A stretch of DNA of 64,000 nt from Methanogenium cariaci JCM 10550 (GTDB lineage Archaea; Halobacteriota; Methanomicrobia; Methanomicrobiales; Methanomicrobiaceae), in contig NZ_BBBG01000002.1 of NCBI RefSeq assembly GCF_001315945.1, positions 62,001-126,000 on the forward strand, written 5' to 3'. The notes beneath the pieces were generated by a model. That model saw only the letters and a list, made by a program, of their open reading frames with translations. It searched no databases and was not told the origin of the DNA. Shown in pieces: positions 9,099 to 20,403 of this stretch. The stretch's first letter is position 1, and every line of letters starts with the position of its first letter. Both the position numbers and the translations under genes were made by a program.

Positions 9099-9428
9099 AC
9101 GATCTCGTGTGATAGGGGGTGTAAATTCCCTGTTTTGAATTTACACAGTATATCTTACCGTATCTGAGGTCAGACGCCGATTCAGATCCGGCAGAACAAA
9201 CACAACCCATGAATTTGCAACTCTGTTATGAATTTGGGGGGGTGCATCTTTGCTCTCCTCTTTTTTTCTTGGTTCCTGAGATTACATTGCCGTAGGGGGG
9301 GGAGAGATCCACTCATCCGATAGGCAAAGATATCCGAATGATGCAGCCAGATAGAAAAATTACCGTTCTCGCAAAGAAGGAAGATTGGTGCTCTCTCTTA
9401 GAAAGAATCGAAGCAAAAAAATGTTGAA
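9099..9428. other. Intergenic, no gene seen
   Basis: 330 bp between the convergent DUF457-type gene and the pyrophosphatase gene. Purine-rich toward its end. It includes G tracts near 9236 and 9295, and no recognisable RNA or protein gene. Confidence 0.5.
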
Positions 9429-11502
9429 TTAGAGGAAGAGCGGTGCAAAGACCACTGCGACGATGCTCATCAGCTTCAGAAGAATATTGATGGCAGGGCC
9501 GGAGGTATCCTTGAACGGGTCACCGACGGTGTCACCAGTGACAGCAGCCTTGTGGGAATCAGATCCCTTGCCGCCAAGGTGGCCCATTTCGATGTATTTC
9601 TTTGCATTATCCCATGCACCACCGGCGTTTGCCATGGTGATTGCAAGCATAAATCCTGCACCGAGTGAACCGACGAGAAGACCACCGAGTGCGTCTTTCC
9701 CGAGGACAATACCAACGATGATAGGTGCTGCGATGGCGATGACTCCCGGAAGGATCATCTCGCGCAGAGCGGAGGCAGTGGAAATAGAGATACATGCCGT
9801 GTAGTCAGGCTCTGTTTTCCCTTCCATAATACCCTTAATCTCCTTGAACTGACGGCGGACTTCAATCACAATGGCATATGCTGCACGTCCAACTGCCATC
9901 ATCGTCATGGATGAGAAGAGGAACGGAAGCATCGCACCGATGAGAAGACCGATGAAGACAGGAGGCTGCATGACATCGATTGATTCGAGGCCCACTGCAA
10001 TACCGTATGACGCAAAAAGTGCGAGTGCGGTGAGTGCTGCTGAACCGATTGCAAATCCCTTACCAATCGCTGCAGTGGTGTTCCCGACTGCATCGAGGGT
10101 GTCGGTGATCTCACGGACAGACTCGGGCTGGTGGCTCATCTCTGCAATACCACCTGCATTGTCTGCGACAGGTCCGTATGCATCGACTGCAAGGGAGATA
10201 CCAAGCGTTGCAAGCATACCGACTGCAGCAATAGCAATACCATAGAGACCTGCGAAGGTGAATGCGATGTAGATGGCAAGTCCGATCAGGAGGGTCGGGA
10301 TGAGGGTTGACTCCATACCCTTTGCAAACCCGGTGATGATGTTTGTTGCAGCGCCTGTCTCACAGGACTTTGCAATGGTCTGGGTAGGTTTGCGTTCGTA
10401 TGACGTGTAGTACTCAGTGACCTGTCCAACCAGGAACCCTGCCACAAGACCGGAGACACAGGCAACAAAGACACCGAATCCATAGCTTCCGAGAAGCGTG
10501 GTGGCGATGAAATAGGTTGCTGCGACCACAAGGACAAGTGCTGCTACAAGGCCCATGTTGAATGCCATGTGAATAGCGGAAGACTCGGTCTTCTTTGTTT
10601 TGACGAAGAACGAACCGATGATGGAACAGATGATACCGACTGCGGCGATGACCATCGGGAGGACAACAAGGTTGTACTCGGGCATGCCGCTGAGGCTGCG
10701 GTGGATTCAATGCCGAGGATCAGGCTGATGTCGCCGCCCTTGCTGATGGTGAGAATTGCTGCAGCAGCAAGAAGCATGGTGGAGATGATTGAGCCGACGT
10801 AGGACTCGTAAAGGTCTGCACCCATACCGGCGATGTCACCGACGTTGTCACCGACATTGTCTGCAATGACAGCAGGGTTTCGGGCGTCATCTTCAGGGAT
10901 ACCTGCCTCGACTTTGCCGACGAGGTCAGCACCGACGTCTGCGGCCTTCGTAAAGATACCGCCACCGACACGGGCGAAGAGTGCTATTGAACTTGCACCG
11001 AGCGAGAATCCTGCCACGACATTGACAATGTCATAGATGGTGGAACCGTCCATCAGGGTGGACACTCCGATAAATGCCACGGAGAGACCAAAGAGGCCGA
11101 GACCGACAACCGTCATACCCATAACCGTTCCCGATGCAAAGGAGACACGGAATGCGTCAGCAATGCCACGGGTGGCTGCATGTGCGGTCCGGCCGTTTGC
11201 GGAGGTTGCGGTGAACATGCCGATGTAACCGGCAGTTGCGGAGAGGGTTGCTCCAATGACGAAACAGACCGCGGTTAACGGGCTGATGAGTATTGTCAGG
11301 ATGATCGCGAGTACAATCACAAAGACCGCGATATACTTGTACTGGGTGTTTAAGTACACCATCGCACTTTTGTGTATCACGGTTGTGAGCTTTTTGATGA
11401 GCTCACTGCCTTCCCCTTCGGATCTGACCTTTTTAAAGGACAGTCCTGCAAAGAGGAGAGCAATCAGGCACATAATGGTGCCAGATAGACGAGTGAATCC
11501 AT
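9429..11502 (-). CDS. hppA: Membrane-bound pyrophosphatase, K+-dependent type (two frameshifts)
   Basis: Integral membrane pump (~690 residues) that couples PPi hydrolysis to H+ or Na+ export. It starts MDSLVYLAP at ATG 11502. Catalytic blocks: [38 protein letters not shown] and a C-terminal [38 protein letters not shown] has Ala and Gly at the positions that are Lys and Thr in K+-independent enzymes, which places it in the K+-dependent group; H+ versus Na+ specificity is not decided. Frame breaks: near 11473-11490 (CACCATTATG, probably one C lost) and near 10685 (one base lost before ATGCCCGAGTAC). The rest is clean and has no long G/C tract, unlike most genes here. Confidence 0.93.
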
Positions 11503-11958
11503 GGTTTATTCAAATCCCCCCTTTATGGTTTTAGGCACACAACCACACGGGTAATCGATTCCATACAGATTAGGGTTCTCTATATAAAAAAGAATCGGGC
11601 GGTTTTGGGGGGGGTCTGTGGTCTGGGTTGTCTTTGGATGGGTGGATTTCGTGGTTTTATCCTCTCTTTTCAAAACAGAAAATAGGGAAAGAGCGTTATG
11701 TGCTGATCCGTTCCGGGTGATGTTTTCTGTCATCCATTTTGTTTGGATATTCATCTGTATCGGTCGGGGATATCGGACTCGTGTGATGAGGTATCTTCTG
11801 TTGTTCATATTTTTGCCGGATTATCGCCGTGCAAAAAGATACCGGATACCACTTTCCGGGTGGTTTTCCGATTTACACAACATTATATATGGTAAATCGA
11901 TTTCAATATACTTTTATTTACATAGCGTATTAATTACCATTTAATAGAGGTGAAATAA
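11503..11958. other. Divergent intergenic region, PPase / subtilase 1
   Basis: 456 bp. No supported gene; the open frames here are low-complexity. The subtilase side is AT-rich with TATA-like ATTATATAT at 11882-11890 and a short inverted pair ATGGTAA (11889-11895) / TTACCAT (11934-11940). GAGGTGA at 11947-11953 is the ribosome site for subtilase 1. Confidence 0.5.
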
Positions 11959-14659
11959 TTGAATCATTCAGCAGTCTCCGTAATTTTGTGTGTCCTGCTC
12001 TTCTTTGCAGGATTCGGTATCATTCCCGCCGCTGCGGGTGCGCCCGGTGAGGTAGCATATGCGTATTCCAGCGCGACCCTGAATATTTCGGCATTGTCCG
12101 AAGGAGGAAATAGCAGTGTATCATCCATCCGTTGCCGGGGGGGAATCAATCCAGCGAGAATCCGTCTTTGATAAAAGAGGTGATTTCAGAACGCAGTTAT
12201 CCTGATTATGTACCCGGTAGTCTTCTTGTTGTCTACGAGACTGGGAATCAGATAAAAGCATGTGATGCGTTTGAATCTGCGGCACTGGGTGCCAATGTGG
12301 CCATCGGTGCCACCGTCACAGAGGAGTTTACGGACGGTGTCCTGCCGGGATGTCAGGTCATCTCCCTGCCTGATGACATGACCGTTGATGAGGCGGTCAT
12401 ATACTATGAAGGTCAGCCCGGTGTGAAATACGCCGAGCCAAACTATATCCGGAGCATTGACACGGTGCCGAATGACCCGTATTATTCCAAGCAGTGGGGG
12501 GGACTGCAGAACATGGGCCAGGCAACTCCCCAGTTCCCGTCCGGAGGCACCACTGGTGCTGATATCCATGCAGAAGATGCCTGGGATACCACAACCGGGT
12601 CAGAGGATATTGTGATTGCGGTCATCGACAGCGGTGTCGACTACCTGCATGCAGACCTTGCGGCAAACATGTGGAACGATGGATCAGGTCACTGTGGCTA
12701 TGACTTTGTCAATAATGATAACGACCCGATGGATGATCGCAATCATGGTACCCACTGTGCCGGTATCATCGCTGCGGCGGGGAACAACGGAGAGGGTGTC
12801 AGCGGTGTCTGCTGGAACACAAAGATAATGGCACTGAAATTCCTTGACAGCGAGGGTCACGGTTCAATTTCAAATGAGATTAAAGCCATCAACTATGCAG
12901 TCGCACACGGGCAGATATCTTATCATGTTCGTTTGGAGCGGATACTTACAGTAGTCTAGAAAAGGATGCTATTGACAATTCCGGCCTCCTCGTTGTCTGT
13001 GCGGCGGGAAATGATGGGAGAGACAATGATGGCACCCCGCATTACCCATCCTCGTATATCAGCCCGAACATCCTCTCGGTGGCATCCACTGCACCGGATG
13101 ACTCTCGATCTTCTTTCAGCAACTACGGCGTAACGAGTGTCGATGTCGGTGCCCCCCCGGGCACAAACATCTACAGCACACTTCCGGGGGGGAGATATCT
13201 ATAGGGACGACCCGCTACAGCGATGATTTTTCCTCCCTTGACGGGTGGTATGAGTATGACTTTACTAAATCTGGCCGGAGGGCGTGGCGCATCGATACCA
13301 CCACCTACATAAGTGCGCCCTCTTCTGCTGCCATCGGACCGTACGGCAACGACTGGGATCAGTGGCTCATGAAACGGGACAACATCTCCCTTGCCGGCCT
13401 GACCAGTCCGGTTCTCCGGTATCAGTGCTCGGCTGATACTCAGATCAATTCTGACTGGGCATGTGTGGGTATCTCGGAAGACGGATCAAATTTTTCATAT
13501 AATGGTCTGTCGGGAAATACTAACGGGTTTATTGAGCGGACAGTTGACCTCACCAACTTTAACGGCAGAGACTACTCCGGCAAGGATATCTGGATCGCCT
13601 ACGCGCTGATAAGCGATGGATCAACCACCGGCAATGGAATGTATGTTGATGACATTCAGATCGGCCAGTTGGACGGGCCGATGACGTCTGTCTATGGCTA
13701 TATGTCAGGGACATCCATGGCAACACCGATGGTCTCAGGGGTGGCGGGCCTGTTGCTTGCTAAAAATCCATCCTACACCCCCCCCGCTGATTTAAAGGCT
13801 GAGATTATGGATAACACAGACTCCCTTCCCGCCCTTACTGGAAAGTGTGTCAGCGGCGGCCGGGTAAATGTCTCTGCCGCCATGGGTCCGGCACCTGCAC
13901 CACCGATCGGGCCTCCGTCCGTCTCCGGTATCACCCCCCCTCTGCGGGTTGGACTCCGGGCTCACCTATATCACTGCCCTCACCGGGACAAACTTCACCG
14001 GCAATATGAGCGTTCAGCTCAGCCGCACCGGGGGGGAGACAGCGATTCCGGCAGAGTATGTCTATACGGAAGACTTAACGCACGCCCGCTGTGCCTTTAA
14101 CGGTGCGGGTGCCGCCACCGGTGCCTGGGATGTCTCCGTCACAACCGTGGCCGGCAGCGCTACCCTGCCCGCCGCCTTCACCATCTCGGCCGACACCTCG
14201 GCGACAGACACCGTGATCATTCCGGTAGAGCCGGCTGGAACATGGTCTCCGCCCCCCCGGCAGGGTTCGGCACTGGATCTCACGAACACCACGCCCGGCA
14301 GCCTCTACTGCTACGACCCCCCTTCAGCAGGTACGTAAGCTGCACCGCTGCCGATGTCATCCCCCCCGGCAGGGGGGGTTACTGGGTCTCTGCCCCGTCA
14401 ACAACAGATATCAGTGCGACCGGACACACCTGCACGAAATACCAGTATAATGTGCACGCCGGCTGGAACCTCATCGGCTCCGTCCAGACACCGGTTGCAA
14501 CAGGAGACATCACGTTTGTTCCTGCCTCGCTGAGCCTCGCCGGGGGATGTCTATGCATATGATCCCGGCACCGGGCAGTATACGGAAACCCTCTCCCTTA
14601 CGCCGGGGCAGGCCTACTGGATGGCCTTCTCCGGTGACGGCGTGATGATTGTCGCGTGA
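11959..14659 (+). CDS. Secreted subtilisin-like protease 1 (multiple frameshifts)
   Basis: Extracellular S8 serine protease of about 890 residues. It probably starts at TTG 11959, six bases after GAGGTGA. Order: signal peptide (VSVILCVLLFFAGFGIIPAA), propeptide (PDYVPGSLLVVYETG, VISLPDDMTVDEAVIYYEGQ), catalytic Asp in VIAVIDSGVDYLHADL, His in RNHGTHCAGIIAA, Ser in YMSGTSMATPMVSGVAG, then an Ig/IPT-like domain (ITALTGTNFTGNMSVQLS) and a C-terminal domain with WNLIGSVQTPVATG and TPGQAYWMAFSGDG. The frame changes near 12138, 12912, 13186, 13937, 14240-14345 and 14543, nearly all at G/C tracts. QWGGLQN has one Gly more than QWGLQN in the second copy. The catalytic triad is complete if the frames are joined. 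Confidence 0.88.
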
Positions 14660-14691
14660 CGGGGGGGTCTGCCACGGTATCTGATCCTCTC

Positions 14692-14698
14692 TTTTTTT
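14692..14698 (+). terminator. Oligo-T terminator after subtilase 1
   Basis: T7 stretch 33 bases after the stop codon. Archaeal RNA polymerase terminates at such oligo-T runs. Confidence 0.5.
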
Positions 14699-14982
14699 GA
14701 CACTTCAGTCTGCAGGAGCGCGTGTCCTTGCGGTGCTGCGGAACCGGGTTGCGCTGATCGCGGTGGCAAGGCTTTCGTCGGCCATGACATGGGCAGTAGC
14801 GGTGCCTACGGCGGCAACCTAACTGCAGGAGAGATCTCCCCCGGCAGTGTCAGGATTTGTTGACCTCTGCCCCCCCGTTGGCACGAGCGTCAGTCTGCCC
14901 TGAGGAGATCGGTTACCACCGGAAGTCAGCGTCACCCGATAGACAATGAGGAAAGGCAGGATGGTTGTTTATCCGTTTTTGG

Positions 14983-15290
14983 GTGCACCAACACACCCCC
15001 CCGATACTATCCGTGCACCCGGGGGGGTGCACTGTTTTAACGGCTTATTTGTGTCTTGTTATTAAATTTAACCGTATTAGCTGGTTTTTCAATGATTTGT
15101 GCACTTCTACTGAGATCACATACATACACCTCCCCCCCACCACAGGAATCAGGGGTGCTAAATGATATAGGATCTGGGTGCTCACTTCCTGTAATATCTA
15201 TAAATCTATTTTAATTACTATCCCTTTTAGGGAAATGCACACCTATTTGCCCGTTTTTATCGCTGCACTTTTGGACGGTTCCGGGTGCAC
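14983..15290. repeat. Cluster of five GTGCAC palindromes upstream of subtilase 2
   Basis: GTGCAC occurs at 14983-14988, 15013-15018, 15027-15032, 15099-15104 and 15285-15290. The second and third form a larger hairpin-type inverted repeat, GTGCACCC - G tract - GGGTGCAC. A self-complementary hexamer recurring five times in ~310 bp looks like a set of operator half-sites for a dimeric regulator; the regulator is unknown. Confidence 0.55.
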
Positions 15291-15516
15291 AGTGGGTACA
15301 ACTCTGCACATTTCCTCTCCTCTGTCATCTTCAGGAGAGACGGTGCATTTCATTGGGAGATGCGATCTCACCATCCATTATTTCTGTCAATGATCTCGCA
15401 GAATACCCTGTTTTTTTGTACCTATTCACCCCCCCCGTCATCTTTTTGCCCGGCAGTTCATGCTGGCACAGTATTATACTGTTCCGAACACTACCGCGCC
15501 GCATCCGGGTGATTCG

Positions 15517-18182
15517 ATGAAACATTCAAAGACACTACTATTTCTTTTCATTCTGGTTCTGTGTGCAGGATTTTGTGCCACCTCTGCCGTTGCTGGTCTG
15601 TCCCCTGAGTTCATCTCCTCCTCTGCAACGGATAGCATCCGGTTCAGTTCAGCGGGCGATGAAGAAAATTCGGTTGTCATGCCCGAACCGGTTCTGAAGA
15701 AAGAGATTATATCTCCGGACCGGAGATATGTCCCAGGTGTGGTCATCCTCGTCTATGACCTGCCGGAGATGGCTGCCACAGGCCCGGAACATATCATATC
15801 CGCATCAGTCAATGCCGGGATCGGTGCGGTGGTGACAGAGTCATATGTCACCGGGGGGGTGCTGCCCGGTTATCAGGTCGTCTCCCTCCCTGAAGGTATG
15901 AGCGTTGATGAGGCACTCATCTATTATGGGAATCAGCCCGGCGTGGCATATGCCCAGCCGGATTTCATCTACGCGATGGACACCGTGCCGGACGATCCTC
16001 TCTACGGGCTTCAGTGGGGACTGCAGAACACCGGCCAGGGAACCCCCCCCAGTTTCCTTCGGGAGGTACCGTTGGCGCTGACATCCGTGCAGAAGATGCC
16101 TGGGACATCACCACCGGGTCTGATACCGTTGTGATTGCGGTCATTGACACCGGCGTCGACTACCTGCATGCAGACCTTGTGGCAAACATGTGGGACGACG
16201 GGTCAGGTCACAGCGGGTATGACTTTGTCAATAATGATGATGACCCGATGGATGACAACAGCCACGGCACCCACTGTGCGGGCATCATCGCTGCGGTGGG
16301 GAACAACGGGGTTGGCGTCAGCGGTGTCTGCTGGGACACGCGAATCATGGCACTCAAGGTCTTAAATGCAGACGGTGTGGGAACAACCACGGATGAGATT
16401 GCCGCCATTAACTATGCAGTCACCCACGGAGCAGATATTCTCTCGTGCTCATGGGGCGGGACAGATTATGATCCTGCGCTGAAGACGGCGATTGACAATT
16501 CCAGTCTCCTTACTGTATGTGCGGCGGGGGGGAATGACGGCACGGACAATGATGCCGTCCCCCCATTATCCATCAAATTTTATCAGCCCGAATATTCTCT
16601 CGGTGGCAGCCACTGCACCGGATGACAACCTCTCTTCTTTCAGCAACTACGGCGCAACGAGTGTCGACGTCGGCGCTCCGGGCACGGACATCTACAGCAC
16701 TATCCCGCGGGAGGTTTCGATAGGCACAACCCGCTACAGCGATAATTTTTCATCCCTTGACGGATGGTTTGAGTATGACCATACCGGGTCCGGCCGGAAG
16801 GCGTGGCATCTCGATAATACCACCTACACCAGTGCGCCGTCTTCTGCCACCATCGGACCGTACGAAAATAACTGGGACCAGTGGCTCATAAAACAGGACA
16901 GCATCTCCCTTGCCGGTCTGACCGACCCGGTTCTCCGGTATCAGTGGTCGGTTGATACCCAGATCAACTCTGATTTCGGATATGTGGGTATATCAGAGGA
17001 TCAATCGAGTTTTTCCTTCATTGGCGGGTCAGGAAATACCGGCGGGTTTATCGAGCAGACATATGATCTCACCAACTTTAGCGGCAAAGACTATTCCGGT
17101 AAGACGATCTGGATCGCCTACCGGCTGGTAAGCGATGCATCAACCACCGGCAGAGGTATCTGGGTCGATGACATTCAGATCGGGGGGGAGCTGGACGGGC
17201 CGGTGACGTCGGTCTATGGCTATATGTCGGGGGGGACGTCCATGGCCACACCGATGGTATCGGGAATGGCCGGGCTGCTGCTTGCGGAAAATTCATCCTA
17301 TACATTTGCTGATTTAAAGGCGGCTGTCATGGACAGCACGGATTCCCTCCCCCCCGCCCTTGCCGGAAAGTGTGTCAGCGGCGGCCGGGGGAATGCCTCT
17401 GCCGCCCTGACCCCCCCGGCGCCGCCGCCTGTTGGCCCGCCATCCGTCTCCGGGATTGTTCCCTCCACCGGGTTAGACTCCGGGCTTACCTATATCAGCG
17501 CCCTCACGGGGACGAACTTCACCGGTGATATGACGGTTCAGCTCACCCGCACCGGGGAGACCGCGATTCCGGCGGAGTATGTCTATACCGAAAACACCAC
17601 GCACGCCCGCTGCGCCTTTAACGGTGCAGGTGCTCCCGCCGGTGCCTGGGACGTCTCCACCACAACCGTGGGCGGCAGCGCTACCCTGCCTGCCGCCTTT
17701 ATGGTCACGGTTGACACCTCATCGACAGACACCGCGATCATTCCGGTGGAGCCCGGCTGGAACATGGTCTCCGCCCCCCCCGGCAGGGTCCGGCAATGGA
17801 CCTCACCAACACCACTCCCGGCACCCTCTACTGCTATGATCCCATACAGGGGGAAATACATGAGCTGTAGCGTCGATGATATCATCCCTGGCAGGGGATA
17901 CTGGATCTTTGCCCCCCCGTCCTCCACTGATATCAGTGCGACCGGCTACACCTGTCCGACCTACCAGTATGAGGTGCACCCCCCCGGCTGGAATCTCATC
18001 GGCTCCATCCAGACGCCGGTTGCAACAGGAAATATCACTTTGGTCCCTGACTCACTGATCCTCGTTGGACAGGTCTATGCATATGATCCCGGCACCGGGC
18101 AGTATACGGATACCACCTCCCTCACGCCGGGAAAGGCCTACTGGATGGCCTTCTCCGGTGACGGGTGATGATCCTCGGGTGA
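15517..18182 (+). CDS. Secreted subtilisin-like protease 2 (multiple frameshifts)
   Basis: Paralogue of the preceding protease with the same domain order. GGTGATT lies five bases before ATG 15517. Signal peptide KTLLFLFILVLCAGFCATSA, propeptide, Asp in VIAVIDTGVDYLHADL, His in SHGTHCAGIIAA, Ser in YMSGGTSMATPMVSG, then the IPT-like and WNLIGSIQ domains. The Ser motif carries an extra Gly (SGGTSMA; seven G at about 17229-17235), where copy 1 has SGTSMA. Frame breaks: eight C near 16045 (six expected), six C near 16560 (five expected), several in 17775-17850, and one lost base near 18167; correcting the last moves the stop from 18168 to 18182. Both proteases are predicted to be exported and to act outside the cell; their substrates are unknown. 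Confidence 0.88.
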
Positions 18183-18236
18183 CTTGGTCTTTTCCGTGCG
18201 GAACCCTTCAAAAACAGGGGGGGAGAAAATCCTTGT

Positions 18237-18708
18237 TCATTGGGATTCAGAGCCCCGCACCACCAGCACCGGCTGGTGGGCACGGTGGATCACGTCAGCG
18301 GAGACTGAGCAGGAATGCCTGTGAGAGGCCTGTCCTCCCGTGGCGCCCACGACGATAAGAGAGACCTCTCTGTTATCTGCGATTCGCACGATCTCTTCTG
18401 CCGGGTTACCGCTGATGATCAGAGGTTCCACTTCAAGCCCTGCTTCCTGGAATTGGGTAACTGCCTCCGTCATCAGCTGAGAACATTCCTGTTGGCTCCG
18501 CTCACGGAGGGTGTCTTCATAGGCGGTGGCCGAATCGGCATCCAGACCGGGAGGTTCGCTGATGACGAACGGTTTCATCGGCCCGTCAGAGATGTGCAGA
18601 AGCACGACCTTCCGACACCCGGCATCTGCGAGCCGGAGGACGTAGTCTACTGCCCTCGCAGAGACGGGGGAAAAGTCGGTTGCAAAGCAGACCGTCTCAA
18701 AAAGTATA
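18237..18708 (-). CDS. Universal stress protein (UspA) family protein
   Basis: About 155 residues. It opens ILFETVCFATDFSPVSARAV, continues with GCRKVVLLHISDGPMKPF, then VSLIVVGATGG and ends VIHRAHQPVLVVRGSES: the Usp fold with the DFSP start and the VPVLVV-type last strand. The ATP-binding region (GATGGQASHRHSCSVS) lacks the clear G-x9-GS pattern, either through sequence error or as a non-ATP-binding member. No ATG is present at the expected start; the frame begins around 18708 just after an eight-base G tract on the coding strand, so the true start is uncertain. Confidence 0.75.
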
Positions 18709-19022
18709 CGAGTCCCCCCCCGGGTATTATATGTGCGGATCTTGGGTGTTTCATGATGATTTTTCCTGTCACATGTTGTTTACTGTCCGGCAGGGAAAAT
18801 AGGTTGTGGCAGATTGATCTCTGGTCATGCGGCTGAAATGTGGGTCTGCAGTATCTCCCCCCCGACCGAAAGAGTAAGAGTGACAGCGATAGCGGGTTCG
18901 TACCCATGACGTGCGGTGGGGTTTTTACTCTCCCTCACATCAATGAATCGTGAACGGCGGGAAGTCCCATCCGGGGGTAAAAAAGAGAATACTATAAATG
19001 TCTGTACGAAGAAGAGCGCACA
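18709..19022. other. Intergenic region upstream of the DUF39 gene
   Basis: 314 bp between the divergent uspA and DUF39 genes. A TATA box CTATAAAT at 18992-18999 lies 24-31 bases before ATG 19023 with no ribosome site, consistent with a leaderless or near-leaderless transcript. Nothing else recognised. Confidence 0.5.
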
Positions 19023-20272
19023 ATGAAGACGATGCAGGAAGTCCGGGACCGGCTGGCCCGTGGGGAGGCAGCTGTCTGGACAGCGATGGAGATGAAGGAA
19101 CGGGTGCGGAAGGGCGATATTCCCACGGTGGACGAGGTGGACATTGTCACTACCGGAACCTTTGGTGTTATGTCAGGCACCGCTGCCGTGATGACCGTCC
19201 CCCGTCGCAGCCCCCCGGTGCGTTTCTCCGGGCGGACACGGTCACACTCAATGGTGTCCCCCGCCTTCCCCCGGTCCCTGCCCGAATGAACGGCTCGGCA
19301 CTGTGGACCTCATTGTCTATGGCACGGCCGCCGTCTCAGAGACTTATGGCGGTGGCCACCTGTTCCGGGATCTGGTGGATGGCAAAGATGTCGACGTGGT
19401 GGCAGAGGCCGGAGGGAAGACCTTTGAGAACACCATTTATATTGAGGATCTCTCTGCCGCCCGTATCTTCACGACCCGAAGCTGTTTCCGTAACTACACT
19501 GCCTTTGTGAACCGTGGGCCCGACCCCCCCGCCCGCACGATCTTCTCGGTTCTTCCCTTAGCAGGTCAGATGAGTGGGGGGCAACCGTATCGGGGGGGTG
19601 CGGGGGGGAGATAAACCCGGTCGAAAACGACCCTGGACTCACTCACATCCGACCGGGCACGCCGATTCTGTTAAATGGTGGCGTTGGCATGGTGATGGGT
19701 GAAGGCACCCGGAGCACGCCGGAACGTCGCAACATCGCCGCCTGTGCCGAGCTCAGTGCGATGGACGGTGACTACATGGGTGGGTTTGTCACTGCCCATG
19801 GTCCGGAGTGCCTCACCTCGGTCGCCATACCTCTGCCAGTCCTTTCCGCAGACGATATCATCCGCTTATCGGTCACTGATGATCAGGTATCTCTCCCGGT
19901 GGCAGACATCAGCGATCGTGTTCCCTTCTCCGTTGCCACCTATGCCGACGTCTGGCAGCAGACTGACTTCACGGTGCAGGTCGACCCCCCCATGCAATGC
20001 CTCTTCTGTGGGCCATGCACCGCGGCCGAGGCCTGCCCAACAAAGGCCGTGATGATGGGCGGTGGTATTATGCGTTCACGCTGTGTCTCCTGTGGTACCT
20101 GTGTACAGACCTGCCCGAATGGTGTCTATACGATGAATGCCGGTGCCCTACATCTGCAGGATGACAGCGAAGCGACCGTGCCCATCGTGCTCCGGCAGTC
20201 GGACCGATCACGGGCTGAGGCACTCTGTGAGCATTTAAGGGTGCAGCTCCAGAGGGGGAGTTCCTGTTATGA
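19023..20272 (+). CDS. DUF39 homocysteine biosynthesis protein (L-aspartate semialdehyde sulfurtransferase) with C-terminal 2[4Fe-4S] ferredoxin domain (frameshifts)
   Basis: Archaeal enzyme family (COG1900) that sulfurates aspartate semialdehyde toward homocysteine. It begins MKTMQEVRDRLARGEAAVW; landmarks are TGTFGVMSGTAAVM, YGTAAVSETYGGGHLF, TPILLNGGVGMVMGEGT and GGFVTAHGPECLTSVAIPLP. The C-terminus has two cluster motifs, CLFCGPCTAAEACP and CVSCGTCVQTCPNG, which in some species sit on a separate partner protein. Frame breaks near 19208, 19260-19285, 19525 and 19580-19612. The end is uncertain: restoring one G near 20252 gives ...RGEFLL stop at 20272, while the sequence as written runs on to 20411, overlapping the next gene. 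I favour 20272. Confidence 0.85.
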
Positions 20273-20403
20273 CACTCTCATACTATTCCGTCAGACCGGC
20301 AACAGATATCTTCGTTCTGTCGGTGGTCCCGGTTCTTTTCTCCGATGCAAGAGGGATGTCTTTGAAAGTGAAGCCAATCCACTCCAGGGGGGGGTGACAG
20401 GCT

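Larger units (their letters stand above)
14660..15516. other. Intergenic region between the two subtilases
   Basis: 857 bp without a convincing gene. It holds a T7 run just after subtilase 1, C-rich tracts, and five GTGCAC words in its middle (listed separately). The stretch 14706-14880 shows a weakly open minus-strand reading (TATAHVMADES) that I could not assign. Confidence 0.5.

Noticed and set aside
11618-11944. 108-codon plus-strand ORF upstream of subtilase 1
   Set aside because: Low-complexity aromatic-rich translation without a domain, overlapping the likely promoter region.
14706-14880. Minus-strand gene fragment between the subtilases
   Set aside because: Short open stretch (TATAHVMADES) with no start, stop context or recognisable family.
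15013-15032. Intrinsic terminator hairpin at the GTGCACCC...GGGTGCAC inverted repeat
   Set aside because: Followed by only TGTTTT, and archaeal termination does not depend on hairpins; better explained as part of the GTGCAC cluster.
11959-18182. The two subtilases as pseudogenes
   Set aside because: All catalytic motifs and later domains are preserved in order, and frame breaks coincide with the same G/C tracts that break essential genes elsewhere.
20270-20400. Separate small gene between the DUF39 protein and comDE (begins MTLSYYSVRPATD)
   Set aside because: About 40 codons, depends on an uncertain base count near 20252, and has no recognised homologue in memory.
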